Positions 20,838 to 31,368 of a stretch of DNA of 64,000 nt are shown here, piece after piece. Both the position numbers and the translations under genes were made by a program. Below the pieces are notes generated by a model. That model made no database searches, was not told where the DNA came from, and saw only the letters and a program-made list of their open reading frames with translations. This DNA is from Calonectria ilicicola (Eukaryota; Ascomycota; Sordariomycetes; Hypocreales; Nectriaceae), in the NCBI GenBank assembly GCA_020809705.1, contig CP085836.1, forward strand, positions 248,001 through 312,000, read 5' to 3'. Positions within the stretch are counted from its first letter, which is position 1. The number at the start of each line of letters is the position of its first letter.

Positions 20838-20985
20838 TCCAGATACATTGAGAAGCCTTTGATTTCTGTAACTATGGAACAGGATCATCTAGGTCTATTA
20901 TAGCTGCTATTGCTGTTGCTGTTAGCTGTTGGAGGCTGCCATTGAAGGGGGCCGCCTCCGGCTTCAAAACCCTCCGTCACCCGAA
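20838..20985 (-). repeat. Dispersed repeat, copy 3 of 3 (inverted)
   Basis: The reverse complement contains GAAGCCGGAGGCGGCC, GCAGCCTCCAACAGCTA and ATAATAGACCTAG, matching 11228-11320 and 6500-6660. Confidence 0.55.
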
Positions 20986-21384
20986 GTGAGAAAGAACCCT
21001 TTCACTTTTCCTCATACACGCATGCATCGCACCAGCTTGCTCATCAACAGGACCAGATCCCGCTCGAACTTTATATAAAATAAACAGCAGCCTGCTCGCC
21101 CGCCGCGCCCATCACAGTTTCCCATCCCCTCTCATTCTAAATAGCCTGATTCTCTAGGAGAAGTTCCTCGGGGGGGAGCTGGTGTTGGGGAATTGTGGTC
21201 TCTACGTACACTTAAAATAGGGAAGAATTCGGCAGCTTTCATCATGGCTCGAAGGCACAAAATGCCCCATTAAAACCCAGCAATTGGCTATATCCTCAAC
21301 AGTCATATTGTCGCCTTCTTCTGGATACTTCACATCTACCTAGGATTCGTCAGCGTTTCCGACAGTGACATCATTGGCGTCAAC
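20986..21384. other. Intergenic, no gene recognised
   Basis: No supported feature. Confidence 0.3.
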
Positions 21385-22074
21385 CTACAACCGCAAAATT
21401 AAGTCGGGGTACGGAGATGGGTGGTTCAAGTCTTTGCTGACATAAAACAGCTCCATGCTGTAAATCGTGTTTTGAATATCGTCGCTTCGCAGGCGCTTTG
21501 CCTTAAGTGCCCTTGTCTTAGTATTGAACCAGAAGGCCGTGTGTCTATTTTGCAGTCTCTGTCTGCAGTGCCAGATGGCTACCGTGAACTCTTTCAAATT
21601 TGGCAAGTGTTCAAGGTTGGGGCTGGTTGAGAAGAAGGTGGGCATGATGGGACTGCTTGCAGAATTTTCATTGCCATCGTCGGTGTCAGCGACGGGATCG
21701 CTCGGTTGGATAAATCTCGTGTACGATAAATTCGAGGGCGTGTGGAGTTGGGAAGAGAGGAGAAACTGTATAGGGTATGCCATCTTCTTTGGGTAAAAGT
21801 GTTGCCGAAATGGTTCTCCTTCTCGATTATCGCAAATGCGATATCCAGGTGCGGACGGGGCACAGGTTTCGATTATGAGAGGCTGAATGCATTGGTGAAT
21901 AAATACTTGGTTTAGGTATTTGCAAACAAGCCTGATCTTTAGGGAAGGTTCGGATGGGGTCTTGGCTCTGGAGATTGCAAGTAACTTATAATCGGTATAC
22001 CTCCGTCGCCTAACCAGCGCCAGGTCGATAATGTCTCTTAGGATCGAGATCGGAAGTATGAGTAGTTGTATCAT
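21385..22074 (-). CDS. F-box-like fungal protein, unknown target
   Basis: 229 codons from an ATG at 22074; the frame is open upstream, but that part is a low-complexity Phe/Ser run. The N-terminus reads LLILPISILRDIIDLAL followed by LKIRLVCKYLNQVF, the pattern of degenerate fungal F-box-like proteins (hydrophobic LPxxIL...I, then LRLVCKxxN). Such proteins usually recruit substrates to SCF ubiquitin ligases. The rest (PNLEHLPNLKEFTVAIWH) resembles an irregular LRR strand. It is short for the family, so it may be truncated or have further exons. No neighbouring genes support a specific role. Confidence 0.5.
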   Translation of the reverse strand: MIQLLILPISILRDIIDLALVRRRRYTDYKLLAISRAKTPSEPSLKIRLVCKYLNQVFIHQCIQPLIIETCAPSAPGYRICDNREGEPFRQHFYPKKMAYPIQFLLSSQLHTPSNLSYTRFIQPSDPVADTDDGNENSASSPIMPTFFSTSPNLEHLPNLKEFTVAIWHCRQRLQNRHTAFWFNTKTRALKAKRLRSDDIQNTIYSMELFYVSKDLNHPSPYPDLILRL

Positions 22075-23675
22075 GATGAAACTCGCGAGTGAGTATGAAC
22101 CTGTGAGCGAGAGAAAGAAGGAAAGAAAGAAAGGCAAGAAAGATTTTTTTTCTTGGCGTATCCAACGGCAGATTGTACCATGAAATGCTGTGCAGGATGT
22201 CAAAGCTGTGGGTAGATGGGGGCTTTAGAAAGTTGGAGGTTGATTATATTGAGGAGATTGTTGTTTGTGTTGCGCTGACTGTGAGCAAGTCGAAGTGGTA
22301 GGGCGTGAATGCGAGTGGGAGGGCAAAAAAAGTTGTCTCGTCACATGCGCGTGCTGTTGAAGATGTCACTTGGTTTTGCGTGGTAGGTTGCCCCGCTTCG
22401 TTCGTTTGCCTAGATCTCCGAATTCACTCTGCGGTCTGCCCCAAGGCGGCGAATTTATGGTCGGCGTATATGTTTCTCAACGGAATGAACTGGGTTGGTG
22501 ATGCAGAATGTTTATAATCGGGCTATTACATTTACTCTGCTATGCTCAGGAGAAGTAATGCCGGTCATCCATTTGTCACTTCGAGAAACTTGTGCATTAT
22601 TCATAAGAGGGATGGATATGAATAATCTGTGGCATGTGCGTTGCTCTCAATATTACCAAAAAAATCATCGCGCATCTCGATGCACCCACCACGCTAAGAT
22701 CATTTTCCACTATCATTACCCTTCGATAAACTCCTCTGTTCCCTAAAGCAACCCATAAAAATAGAGCAGTATTTAAAGAAATTCTAGTACAGTTGTTGCT
22801 ACGATGTGGGAGGTGACATTGATCTAGGGACAATAATGGATCCAAGCGAAATTCGATAGTGAATGTAATCAGTCTCGGTCGCCTTCAAGCCCGTCGAGAG
22901 AAACACTACTATAGTGATTTTGTTTTCATATATTGCGAAGATATTAGGATTAAGTGCTCTTGCATTCATAAAGACAAACTCGGAACTCGATGCACGACGA
23001 CTTGCACTGAGCTGGGGTCAGAGGTGGAGAGGGAAGAAAAAAGAAAAGAAAAAAAGGACAAAGGGCCCCTTAGGAGCCTCGATTGCGTGGATCGGTCTAG
23101 AGCAAAGAGCAAATCCTATATACAGCGTCTACATTTAGAGATGTGTCTTTCTTTCTCTTTTGCTAAACATATACTTTGAGAGGCGGCCCGACCTAGTCCC
23201 TCATGCAGCAGGTTGAATAATTCTTGCCTGCTGGATGAAATAGCAAAACAGCAACTTGTACCCTTTGCGTCGTACAATGCTATACACTTAAAAGTCCTTC
23301 GGTCAAGGTTTTTCAATGACTTTGGTCAGCCTGTGCTGTGAACGTTATCCTAGACCTACAAGAGCGGCTTCCCCATAGGCAAAACGCGATCCAAACCATC
23401 ATCAAAACACCGCTCGTATGACCACCAAGAAAATAGAGTTCCCTGTTATCCGCTGTATCTTTTACACAACATCCCGTTAATTCCATTGATCGCGAACAAA
23501 TCCACCGGCGTACACAAGTAGGAAATGTTGGCAATTGGCAATCAGGAGATTGGCTTTGAGGGATAGCGTTGTCTACTCTACCCTGAGCAGCACATCGGTT
23601 AGCTCGGTCAGAGCTCATTGCCAAATCAACCTTGCTGGGTGGGTCCCTCTCGGCAAAATAACCACTCCAACAACA
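22075..23675. other. Long stretch without a recognisable gene
   Basis: 1.6 kb. Purine-rich AAAGAAAG runs at 22110-22160 and 23025-23070. Short frames have no motif. Confidence 0.4.
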
Positions 23676-23759
23676 CCGCTGGAGTGGTTAAGTCGGCCCC
23701 ACTAGGCTGGGTACCTAGTCTGTGCACTACTCCTCGTCGGTTCGAATCCGGCAGCCGCC
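23676..23759 (+). other. tRNA-like sequence (pseudo-tRNA or SINE head)
   Basis: Has a D-arm-like TGGAGTGGTTAAG, a perfect anticodon-type hairpin CTAGG-CTGGGTA-CCTAG and a long variable arm. The T-arm GTCGG-TTCGAAT-CCGGC carries a perfect box B, and the 3' end is AGCCGCCA. No GGCGGCT partner for the acceptor stem is present, and position 37 is U. It is therefore not a functional tRNA as it stands. Class II (Leu/Ser-like) ancestry is likely. Confidence 0.45.
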
Positions 23760-24692
23760 ATAAAGCCAACAACTGCATCTGATGACCCTGGCGGCGTGCC
23801 TCAAGGGCCCAGCGAAGTCTAGAGAAGATTGCTAGCTGCCACGCACGTTCCATTGCGTAAGTATGGGAGGAGGCTGCGAGCCGGAGGTCTTTGCGAGAGG
23901 AGGTTTGTTGTCCAGTCAAAGCCGGCGAATTCGCTCGTGCCGTGGGGTTTGCCACCGGGTACCTTACCCAAGGGTGAGAGGTTTTCCTCAGAGAAGCTGC
24001 AAGATGGAAGGGCGGACCAGAAATGCTATGGGGGCGGGCAAACCTGGGGTGTTGGAATCTCTGTACGTCAAAGCATACTTAGGGACTAGCATAGTAATCC
24101 AATCAATACTCGATAACCACTCTCAAGCTTTACACGCATTTTGCTGTTATAATGCATGCCGAATACAAGACCTTTTGTAAGAGCAAGAGCAGTTTCTATG
24201 GGAGCGAGCGGGTGACATTTCGGCGGGCAAATAGTTGGAGCCCTAACAACGGGAGCTCCTTCAGCGGATCAGATGATGGGGGTGCAAGGTGTGGTTCCAA
24301 GAGCTGCATTCTGCAGCTTGGAGCTTGTACGAAACTGGAGCGTCAGTGGTGGACTGGATGATCAAGGAGGTCAGAGATAAAAGGGAAAATGGTTTGTTCT
24401 GTAGGCGACGTTTGCTGGCCTCTGAGGTGCTATTAATCAAGTCGATAGAAACCGATCAACTGAACCCCTATGTATGATTCTCTCTCTGAGATACGAATGC
24501 CCCTCTCGCCTAACCTTTTGATAAATGAAAAGAAAAGAAGAAAAAAACAAAAAAAGAAAGAACGCTGGGTATTAACTACACATTTGTCTCGTATCAACGT
24601 GCTCCTTCATACTTCAACACCCTTTTCTTGTACCATGGCCAGAAAGTGTCAACAGACCATGCAACTATCAACTGGATAAACACAACGATCTG
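23760..24692. other. Intergenic, no gene recognised
   Basis: Frames here are overlapping, motif-free and change strand; a poly-purine AAAGAAAAGAAG run lies at 24528-24560. Confidence 0.4.
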
Positions 24693-25417
24693 TCATATCC
24701 CGGCGATCCTGTGAGTCGAACCCATAGACATATCATACCAGATGATCGTTTTTCTTTTACCGGATTCGCTTTGCTCGCATCGAGTCGATGCCATAAAGCG
24801 CCACTCATGACCATTAACGATGATTAGAGGAAGAAATCCAAGCTCATCAAGGTCTTCGGGTTTTGTGACCAGTTCCTCCAATCGCTTCCAATGGCCTGAC
24901 ATCCATACACTGAGCTGTTCCAATCCGTTTTCGGGGCCGTACTTTCCCACTTTTGTTTCCAAACTGACGGCAATCGGATGGAACAGTAGTTGAGAGCCTG
25001 TGGTGTGGTTGACAGATAGGTGTTTGACCGTCGTAGCGATTTTATAGATAGGACTACGCAATGGACCCTCTTCAGTGATGCGAAAAACAATCGTGAAATT
25101 AACACGTCGCTCAATTTTGCTTGAGTTTTTAACAGGCAACACATATGGAGGCGGAACCCCAACATTGGTCCTAGAATTGAAAATAGGTTAGCCTTGTACA
25201 TCTCATTTTAGACACACAACCTACACGTTGAATACTTTCAATTGCGCCTCTCTAGGATCGAGCCCATGAGTATTCGCCAGGTCGACGGCACAACTCAACA
25301 GTGGGTAATGCACCACCGTGTTCCAGTGGGCTTCGGATTGTTGATCTTGGAAGCACTCTCTGGCCTCATCGTGGATCTTCTTCAGGGTAGCGGGACTCGC
25401 AAGGGAACCAAGCTTGA
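24693..25417 (-). CDS. PD-(D/E)XK nuclease-like fungal protein (5'-truncated)
   Basis: Two exons are visible on the minus strand: about 25227-25417 and 24693-25170, with a 56-nt intron (25171-25226) ending TTCTAG. Exon 1 reads SLASPATLKKIHDEARECF and WNTVVHYPLLSCAVDLA. Exon 2 reads LSVNHTTGSQLLFHPIAVSLETK, LGFLPLIIVNGHEWRFMAST and IIWYDMSMGST. This order matches the uncharacterised fungal PD-(D/E)XK nuclease-like family: W-x4-VH-x-LL, the E-x-K core in SLETK, the HEW strand, then G-ST. The family protein is usually longer at both ends. Here the frame stops at TGA 24693 where the family continues, and no upstream exon was found past 25417. Probably a decaying copy; enzyme activity is unproven in the family. 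Confidence 0.6.
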
Positions 25418-25477
25418 AGATATTCGTTCTTTGTTATGTGTGTATATGGATATGCCTAACATGAACCGGCTTTGCAG

Positions 25478-26328
25478 TTGCGCAAGCATGTACGCCAAGC
25501 CCACTCGATTGATGGTATGTTGGATATCAACGAAAATGATTCTAAGATTAGCTTATACTGACGATGTGATAGTACTGGATGGGACACCTGCTCCTGCCAC
25601 GACTCATGAAATCGAAACAGGGACGAGGTCTGTATAATGTTGTTTGGATGCTTGGTGGAGATGACCTTTGCAAAGCATACTAATCGTTAATACCCAGATC
25701 GATCACGAAATTTGTTCTAGAGGGTCATTGGAAAGTGCGCAAGTACGTTCATGAACCTGAGTAAGTGTTGACATTATCTAGTTAGAATCTCTCCCCCCCC
25801 TTCTCTCTCTCTCTCTGAGTGTGTGTGCGTGTGCGGGTGGGTATGCTTTGCTAATATTGGCATTATCTATAACAGAAAGGATTATGTCAACGACTTGATA
25901 ACCAAGTGGGCTGACGCAATGGAGCTTGAAGCGTAAGCCCATGTTTGCCACCCGATTTCAAGCACATATACTGACTCTGAACCTAGTGCCTCCAACACTA
26001 GATTTGCTGCTATGTGGGGGTTTTATTTCCATCGCCGCAGTGTTCTTTCTGTTCCCCGACCATTGGCCGTCATGAATGCATACATTGATGAACCCTTTCT
26101 GGCTGGGCCGTTTGTCAATGAGGCTCCCGCTGAGGAGAGCGCTCCTGCTGAGCCTGACTTGGTCGAAACTCGTGTTGATCGGAGTCTTACCTATTCCCCT
26201 AGCTTCTATGTATATGCGTCCTACCGTGACGGAGAAAGTATGTATTGTCTTAATCTTTGTTTCTTATGGACATTGCATGATACTAATCAGATATCAGTTT
26301 GAGATCCAGTGTGACGGGGTTCAATTAG
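25478..26328 (+). CDS. 3' part of a six-exon fungal gene, function unknown
   Basis: Six exons join in perfect phase: 25478-25514, 25574-25627, 25698-25760, 25876-25932, 25987-26237 and 26291-26328. Their donors are GTATGT, GTCTGT, GTAAGT, GTAAGC and GTATGT, all followed by AG acceptors. The first exon starts LRKHVRQAHSID, like the second half of a C2H2 finger. Later exons read FVLEGHWKVRKYVHEPEKDY and FAAMWGFYFHRRSVLSVPRP, then an acidic linker (EAPAEESAPAEPD) and a Tyr-rich tail. The upstream part is missing; it would overlap the divergent PD-(D/E)XK exon on the other strand. Intron 4 carries a CT/GT microsatellite. Real gene structure, unknown role, probably 5'-truncated. Confidence 0.6.
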
Positions 26329-27345
26329 TGAAATCTGATTGAAGTGTCTGTAAGAGTTTGCCAGCATACCCCACTACACATTCACGCCTTGCCAACCTGC
26401 CACCTGCTAATCACAGACCAGAAGCAGGCCAAACGTGTAATAAATGCAAGATTCAGAACCTTCAGTCCTAATTTCTATCATACAAATTTTGAAGTCCATT
26501 CACAGACCCCTAAATGTCCTGGATCAATGACATGAACTACATTTTGTCAGGACTCCGTGTCGAATCACCAGTGCGTTCAAGCATTCATAGTGCAAATTCC
26601 ATGCCCACGCAAAAGTTATGAGGACAACTGTGTAGTCTCTTAGAAGGCCTCCATGGCACTGAGTCGAACCTAAGCCCATCCTTTTCACTCCCTTAGATTG
26701 AGCTAGTTAGTGGGTAGGCGCGCAAGCACCTATTGTTTTGAGGCCAAGGGCAAGGCTCCACCTCACGCAACTCTAATGAGTCAACGGTTCTGGATTAATA
26801 ATGCTTGTATGGGTCTGTCCACAAATGGACCGGGACGGATTCATACGACAGTGATCGTCCCGCGGAGGTAGATCGTCATGTATTGGAAAGAATAGAACCC
26901 AACAAAAGATCAGAAACACTAAGGATAGATTAGTTAACACGCCACTATGTTAACCATCACAATCATCGGGTGCATCAAACGTGACGCGCGAGCATTAATG
27001 GAGGTCGTCACGTGTACGTTACGGTCAGTCCTAATTCTGGATTGAGCCGAACATTCAAGTATGTGGCTTAAGCTATGTGGCTGTGCAAGTGGCGCCTTGG
27101 AGGAGAGTAAGTAGATATCCTGACCCTCCGGCTGTGGCTTAGCTGAGCTGACCCTCCCAAATCCGACCCGGGTCAGATTTACACCAACGAGATCAATAGT
27201 CAGTTAGGACCACAGTAACTGGCCCCTGCACCACTTGGCTGTTCTACAGTTAGCCTGCTCTGTGCTCATGTTTGTCTTTGTGAACTCGCATGTAGTCCAC
27301 CCTTTGCCTTCATATATGATAATAATTTTTATTTTCATATCATAT
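26329..27345. other. Intergenic with a possible tRNA-derived fragment
   Basis: About 1 kb without a gene. On the minus strand 26650-26715 has TAGCTCAATCTAAGGG followed about 30 nt later by GGTTCGACTC, reminiscent of tRNA boxes A and B. The fold is too poor to call. Confidence 0.3.
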
Positions 27346-27640
27346 TGTGCTAGGGAACAGGGGTTCAAACCTTTGATCTTTTGAAAAATTAGCTTCGGTC
27401 GGCGGAATAGTTAGTCCGGCTGCAACACCCCGGTCTTAGTGATAGGTTACGGTCTTGACACTAAGAAGTAGGCCAACACACCACAATCAACAGTTTCTTT
27501 GGCTTATTTTGAGGCTCTCTTTTCGAGGAATCGTTCGATCCATTTGCCTGGGTGATGGTCATGATTTTATTATATCAGGCTTTATTGATTTTCCTTCTCT
27601 ATACCTCAGATCCACCAATCTACCCTATGCCACCACAAAA
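27346..27640 (+). mobile_element. SINE-like dispersed repeat, copy 1
   Basis: About 290 bp shared with 38919-39212. It begins with a box-B-like GGGGTTCAAACC, then GCGGAATAGTTAGTCCGGCT, AGGCCAACA and CAATCAACAGTT, and ends in a T-rich tail. No coding frame is conserved between copies. A tRNA-type Pol III promoter origin is inferred. Confidence 0.6.
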
Positions 27641-28334
27641 TTAACTATCAATCTTAGATTAATAACTAAAGGCGTCACGAAGCGGGGGAAAGGGCCTCAT
27701 CTAAGCATGGAGGCCAATTTTCGACCTCAATCAAGTCTAGCGGCTAGGATTAGCCAAGATGCTCATCGGCCAGACCGAGGACACTGCGCCATAAGACAGA
27801 GCTACCTCCTAATGTAAGACTCGCAAGTGCAAGAGGAAGTTTATTTCATCCGTGCTTGAGATAATTACACTGCAAAGGCTGCTCTTCAGCTGTAAAACTT
27901 GGTACAATCCTCCCGTGCGGTGCCCAAAACCGTGCGGATATTTCCCCATAGCTATCTATGCGCTTTGAGCTTAATGATGCCTAATTGTTACTGTGTGTGC
28001 CAAACGCGCTGAAGGGTGAAATCACCTTTGTAAACTCAGTGAAAGGAGTTGGTCACATGTTAAAATAGAGTGCGCTGATGCAGACAACCAGCCCTAACAA
28101 ACAGCTGTGCAGGCAGAAATTTATCAAGGTCTTGCCATTTCTCCTTTTATTTTTTCCCCATCGCGACCTGATCGAATTCATCGATTAATCTACTCATCGG
28201 ATTTCCGGAACAACGGACGCTGACCAGAGTCCATTAACTCGGAAACCCGTCAAAGTATTCACACTTAGTTTTCTTCTTTCATCGAATCCTCGCTTTCATC
28301 AATTGTGCCCGGTTTGGCCCGCCTCGTTCCTAGT
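27641..28334. other. Intergenic
   Basis: No gene recognised. CT-rich sequence just upstream of 28305 could be the leader of the HNH gene. Confidence 0.3.
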
Positions 28335-29194
28335 ATGACGACCCTACCAGAACCGCCATCCTTCCAGCGTCAATCATCGATGCAAACTATCATTGACTTT
28401 GGTCACAGTGATCCGTTGGCCATAGATGACTATGAGAAGGGGAAGCGACTGTTTCATGAGATAATCGAACACTGCAAAGGCTTACCACGCAAGAATAATG
28501 CTAATGAGAAACGACGTTACGACCGTTACGAACTGGTTCGAGGTACTTATGAGTATGCTATTAGTGTCCAATCACAATGCAATATTCTTCGGTTCTTCTT
28601 TCATCACGTCGGAGTAAGAATCGACGGTGAAAATGTGGGTTTGCAAAAGAGCAGTGAGATAATCCGAGACAAGGTGGAAGACTTTTGCAGAATTTCTTTT
28701 TGACAATTTCTTTCTTCCTAGTAAGTCAATATGTTATCGAGGATTGTTAGTTATTTAACATCCATCCTAGTTAAAGCAGCTTCTAGGCCGACCGCCAGTA
28801 ATACACCTTCAGCGTGGGGTTTCAAATCTGACCGGGTTTGGACTCCGGCTTCTCGAGACACCAGCCTGCGGAGTATTTGCATTGAACGTGACCATCACCG
28901 CTGCGTTGTATCCCGTAAATTCGATATGAGTGAGGGATTGCGACGTCTTGACGCCAACAAGTTCGAGGATGATGACGGCGCTAAATTGACGGCCGCTGAT
29001 CTTCGGAAGGTAGAAGTCGCCCACATTCTGCCATTCTCTCTCATGTGTTCGAATGGCAAGTCAGAACTGGTATCTATCAACATGGTTTCCCTCTTAATCT
29101 TTTTCTGTATTAACAAATCTATAAGGAGGAGACAAAGAAAAATGCCTTGGAAATTTTGAACCTCTTCTCCAATGGACTTAGAAACTCCATTGAG
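28335..29194 (+). pseudogene. Fungal HNH endonuclease gene, frameshifted and 3'-truncated
   Basis: Exon 1 (28335-28720) opens with MTTLPEPPSFQ and a helical region (DDYEKGKRLFHEIIEHC). Near its end one extra T in the run 28683-28686 shifts the frame, so EDF and NFFLP fall in different frames. Intron 1 (28721-28770, 50 nt) has a perfect GTAAGT donor. Exon 2 (28771-29069) carries the HNH core: ERDHHRCVVSRKFD, then VEVAHILPFSL. Intron 2 is 29070-29125. Exon 3 (29126-29194) reads NALEILNLFSNGL and stops at a GTAAGG donor. In the family (HNH_2-type, fungal) the conserved C-terminal part should follow. Instead an opposite-strand Argonaute fragment starts within about 20 bp. Not expected to give a functional nuclease. 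Confidence 0.7.
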
Positions 29195-29211
29195 GTAAGG
29201 GGTATCACCCT

Positions 29212-29550
29212 CCATTTCCTGTTGGGAACTTTGCTCCCACGAAATGGAAGGCCAATGTCCCATATCACGATCGATGCTGGAAACTAGGCCAACCAGACTG
29301 GGAACCTCATCACTCTTGCTGGTTGGCATCTTGGTTGGGTGTGTCAGGTCGTAGCCAACAACCATTGTCCTTCCAGTCTTAGTGAGGTCAAATTCTTGGC
29401 TCAGCTTGTGGTTGACACCGCCGGCCTTGAGGTTTCACTTGAGAGCAACATTGATAAAGAAGCCAGGGCTACCTCTCCCAAACAATTTGTGAGAACCTTT
29501 GACGCAGCTGTTGTGGATGCCACATACACAATCTCCCAAAAGTTTGGTTC
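29212..29550 (-). pseudogene. Argonaute (QDE-2-like) PIWI-domain relic
   Basis: Minus-strand frame with the PIWI landmarks GIHNSCV, NLKAGGVNHKLS, TMVVGYDLTHPT, LVGLVSSIDRDMGHWPS and SSQQEM, in the order found in fungal Argonautes. The first catalytic Asp (in YDLTHP, 29336-29353) is present. The later Asp and His of the DEDH set, and the PAZ and MID domains, are absent. An in-frame TGA lies at 29435-29437, between ALK and NLKAGG. It is therefore a dead fragment of about 110 codons. Argonaute acts in quelling and small-RNA silencing of transposons. It sits tail-to-tail against the truncated HNH gene. Confidence 0.75.
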
Positions 29551-29895
29551 TCACAAGTGCAGCATATGCATTTATTTACTTTTAGGGCATTTTGGCTTAG
29601 TGGTTCCAAGCCTTGGGCCATTGTGCGTGCTCAGCCAACAACTGTTCAGTTGTCAAGTTTTCTTCCTAAGATTAGGGTACTTTGGCCTTGTGGCGGATCA
29701 TTACCAAAGAAAACGAAAAAGAAAACTTGATCATTTAGTAGACGATATAAGACTTAGTATGTAGGGGCGAACTTGTGATTTTTATTCATATATAACCGAC
29801 GAGCGAGTACAATATATCCTATGCACGTTATCACGATCCAGACTTATTATCCGCCATCATGATCTGCCTGTTCCAGTACAGCCTTTTTCTTCGTA
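29551..29895. other. Intergenic with a small tandem duplication
   Basis: Two diverged copies of an AGGG(C/T)A(C/T)TTTGGC word lie at 29585-29610 and 29675-29700. No gene. Confidence 0.3.
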
Positions 29896-31368
29896 TTATT
29901 CTTCTCCATCAGATGAGTCCTCGGATAAAAATTCCAAATCACTTTCATATTCAAGCAGGTACGTGGATTTCATGAATTCTTCTTCATCCGTCAGCTCCTG
30001 GAGACCCCAATCAAATCCCACACCTGACGCAGCAAAACGTTCCCTAGTGCTCTCGGAATTGAACAGGTATGATATGGCGACATGCCTTTGTTGGTCGCCG
30101 ATGCCCCTACCACAGTATTCAAAGCGAACATGCTTCAGATCTCGGTAGACCGAGGCGACCCGGCTCAAGATAATCATGAGTTGAATTGTAGGGCCATGGT
30201 CATGAGACTGGTAAAACGGGCCACGCAAGTCGCATATCTGTAATGAAACGATGGTGCTGGGAAGGAGAGAGACTATGTCCTCAGATGAAAGACTCGTCAA
30301 TGCTGCTAGATTAAAAGTCCCATGGAGTTTCAAGTCTGTTAACTTGCTGAAGGGCTTCAAATCCTCCAAGTCCAACTCCTCATACCAACCATAGATGGAG
30401 ACTTTTCTTAGAGTATTTCGTGCAGAATGAAGCTCTTGGAGAACACTTGCCGAGCTTTCTTCTGTATAGTAGCTTCCGAGTGTAAATTCCGTCAAGTGCT
30501 GAAGACTGCGGACAAGTTCATGCAGGTAACCTCCACTTAAGCGGCGAAGTCTTTCTTGGGTAAAGAAATAGATGCTAAGCTGTTCGATCTTGGACTCCAC
30601 CTCCACATCGGCGTTGGGGGGATTTTTCACCATGTCCCAATCGATAAGCTCTATTTCTCTCACATTTGGTGTCATTTTGAAGAGCTGTGAATGCAAGTCT
30701 GTCGTCTCCGGGGGCCACAGAAAAGGCTTGGGACCAATTCGCAATAGTTCTTCACCCCAGAACAAGCGGAGGCACCGCAAACGATCGAATACGCCCCTAA
30801 AGTCCTCGGTTACACCGCTGCAGGTGCCAACCTCGAGCAGTTCAACGTTGGGGCAAAGTGAAAGAATTCGGTTCCCGTACTCCTGATGAGAGGCCACCAA
30901 CCCGCGTTTGGATCGTTGGGTCGACTGATCCCATTTGGCCGCGTTGAAGTCACACTCCGTTTCGATGTCCACTATGTCGCGCAGTATAAGGCATTTGACA
31001 TGACCAGCCAGGTCAGGCCTTTGTGATAGGCTATACTCGAATTGCCTGACTCTCTTTGCCTCATACCCATTGCTATCCAGGAAAATATGGAATTGATAAG
31101 GTTGTGCACTCTCTCTCAACCGGCGGCTTGTTGACGCCAAATTGGCAAGATCTTGTTGGTTGGCCCGCTCTAAATTTCGGCAGTCGGCCACTGAGCAGTG
31201 ACTGCAAAGGCTTCGGCATATTTGATGCAAAATCTCGTTCGGCAACTTCTCAACGGGGCTCTGGTCAGGTATATCTTTGTCAGTGCACTCTATGCTATTA
31301 ACGTAAGCAGGAGGGTTGCGTGAAGAACATACTAGTGGATTCAGATCCTGCTGCGGTTGTGCTTCCAT
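29896..31368 (-). CDS. F-box protein with LRR-like region
   Basis: Intact 490-codon single-exon gene from an ATG at 31368. The F-box is VEKLPNEILHQICRSLC (about residues 38-54), followed by LANLASTSRRLRESAQPYQF, the usual second helix of fungal F-box proteins. The rest has irregular leucine-rich strands (LTDLKLHGTFNLAAL, TIVSLQICDLRGPF, LKHVRFEYCG) and an acidic C-terminus (EDSSDGEE). The role inferred from the family is substrate receptor in an SCF ubiquitin ligase. A hydrophobic patch is not predicted to span a membrane. No in-frame stops or introns are needed. Upstream, 31369-31500 is the likely promoter. Confidence 0.8.
   Translation of the reverse strand: MEAQPQQDLNPLVCSSRNPPAYVNSIECTDKDIPDQSPVEKLPNEILHQICRSLCSHCSVADCRNLERANQQDLANLASTSRRLRESAQPYQFHIFLDSNGYEAKRVRQFEYSLSQRPDLAGHVKCLILRDIVDIETECDFNAAKWDQSTQRSKRGLVASHQEYGNRILSLCPNVELLEVGTCSGVTEDFRGVFDRLRCLRLFWGEELLRIGPKPFLWPPETTDLHSQLFKMTPNVREIELIDWDMVKNPPNADVEVESKIEQLSIYFFTQERLRRLSGGYLHELVRSLQHLTEFTLGSYYTEESSASVLQELHSARNTLRKVSIYGWYEELDLEDLKPFSKLTDLKLHGTFNLAALTSLSSEDIVSLLPSTIVSLQICDLRGPFYQSHDHGPTIQLMIILSRVASVYRDLKHVRFEYCGRGIGDQQRHVAISYLFNSESTRERFAASGVGFDWGLQELTDEEEFMKSTYLLEYESDLEFLSEDSSDGEE

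Noticed and set aside
24700..24725. GGGTTCGACTC on the minus strand as a tRNA box B
   Set aside because: It lies within the conserved C-terminal codons of the PD-(D/E)XK gene and has no cloverleaf around it.
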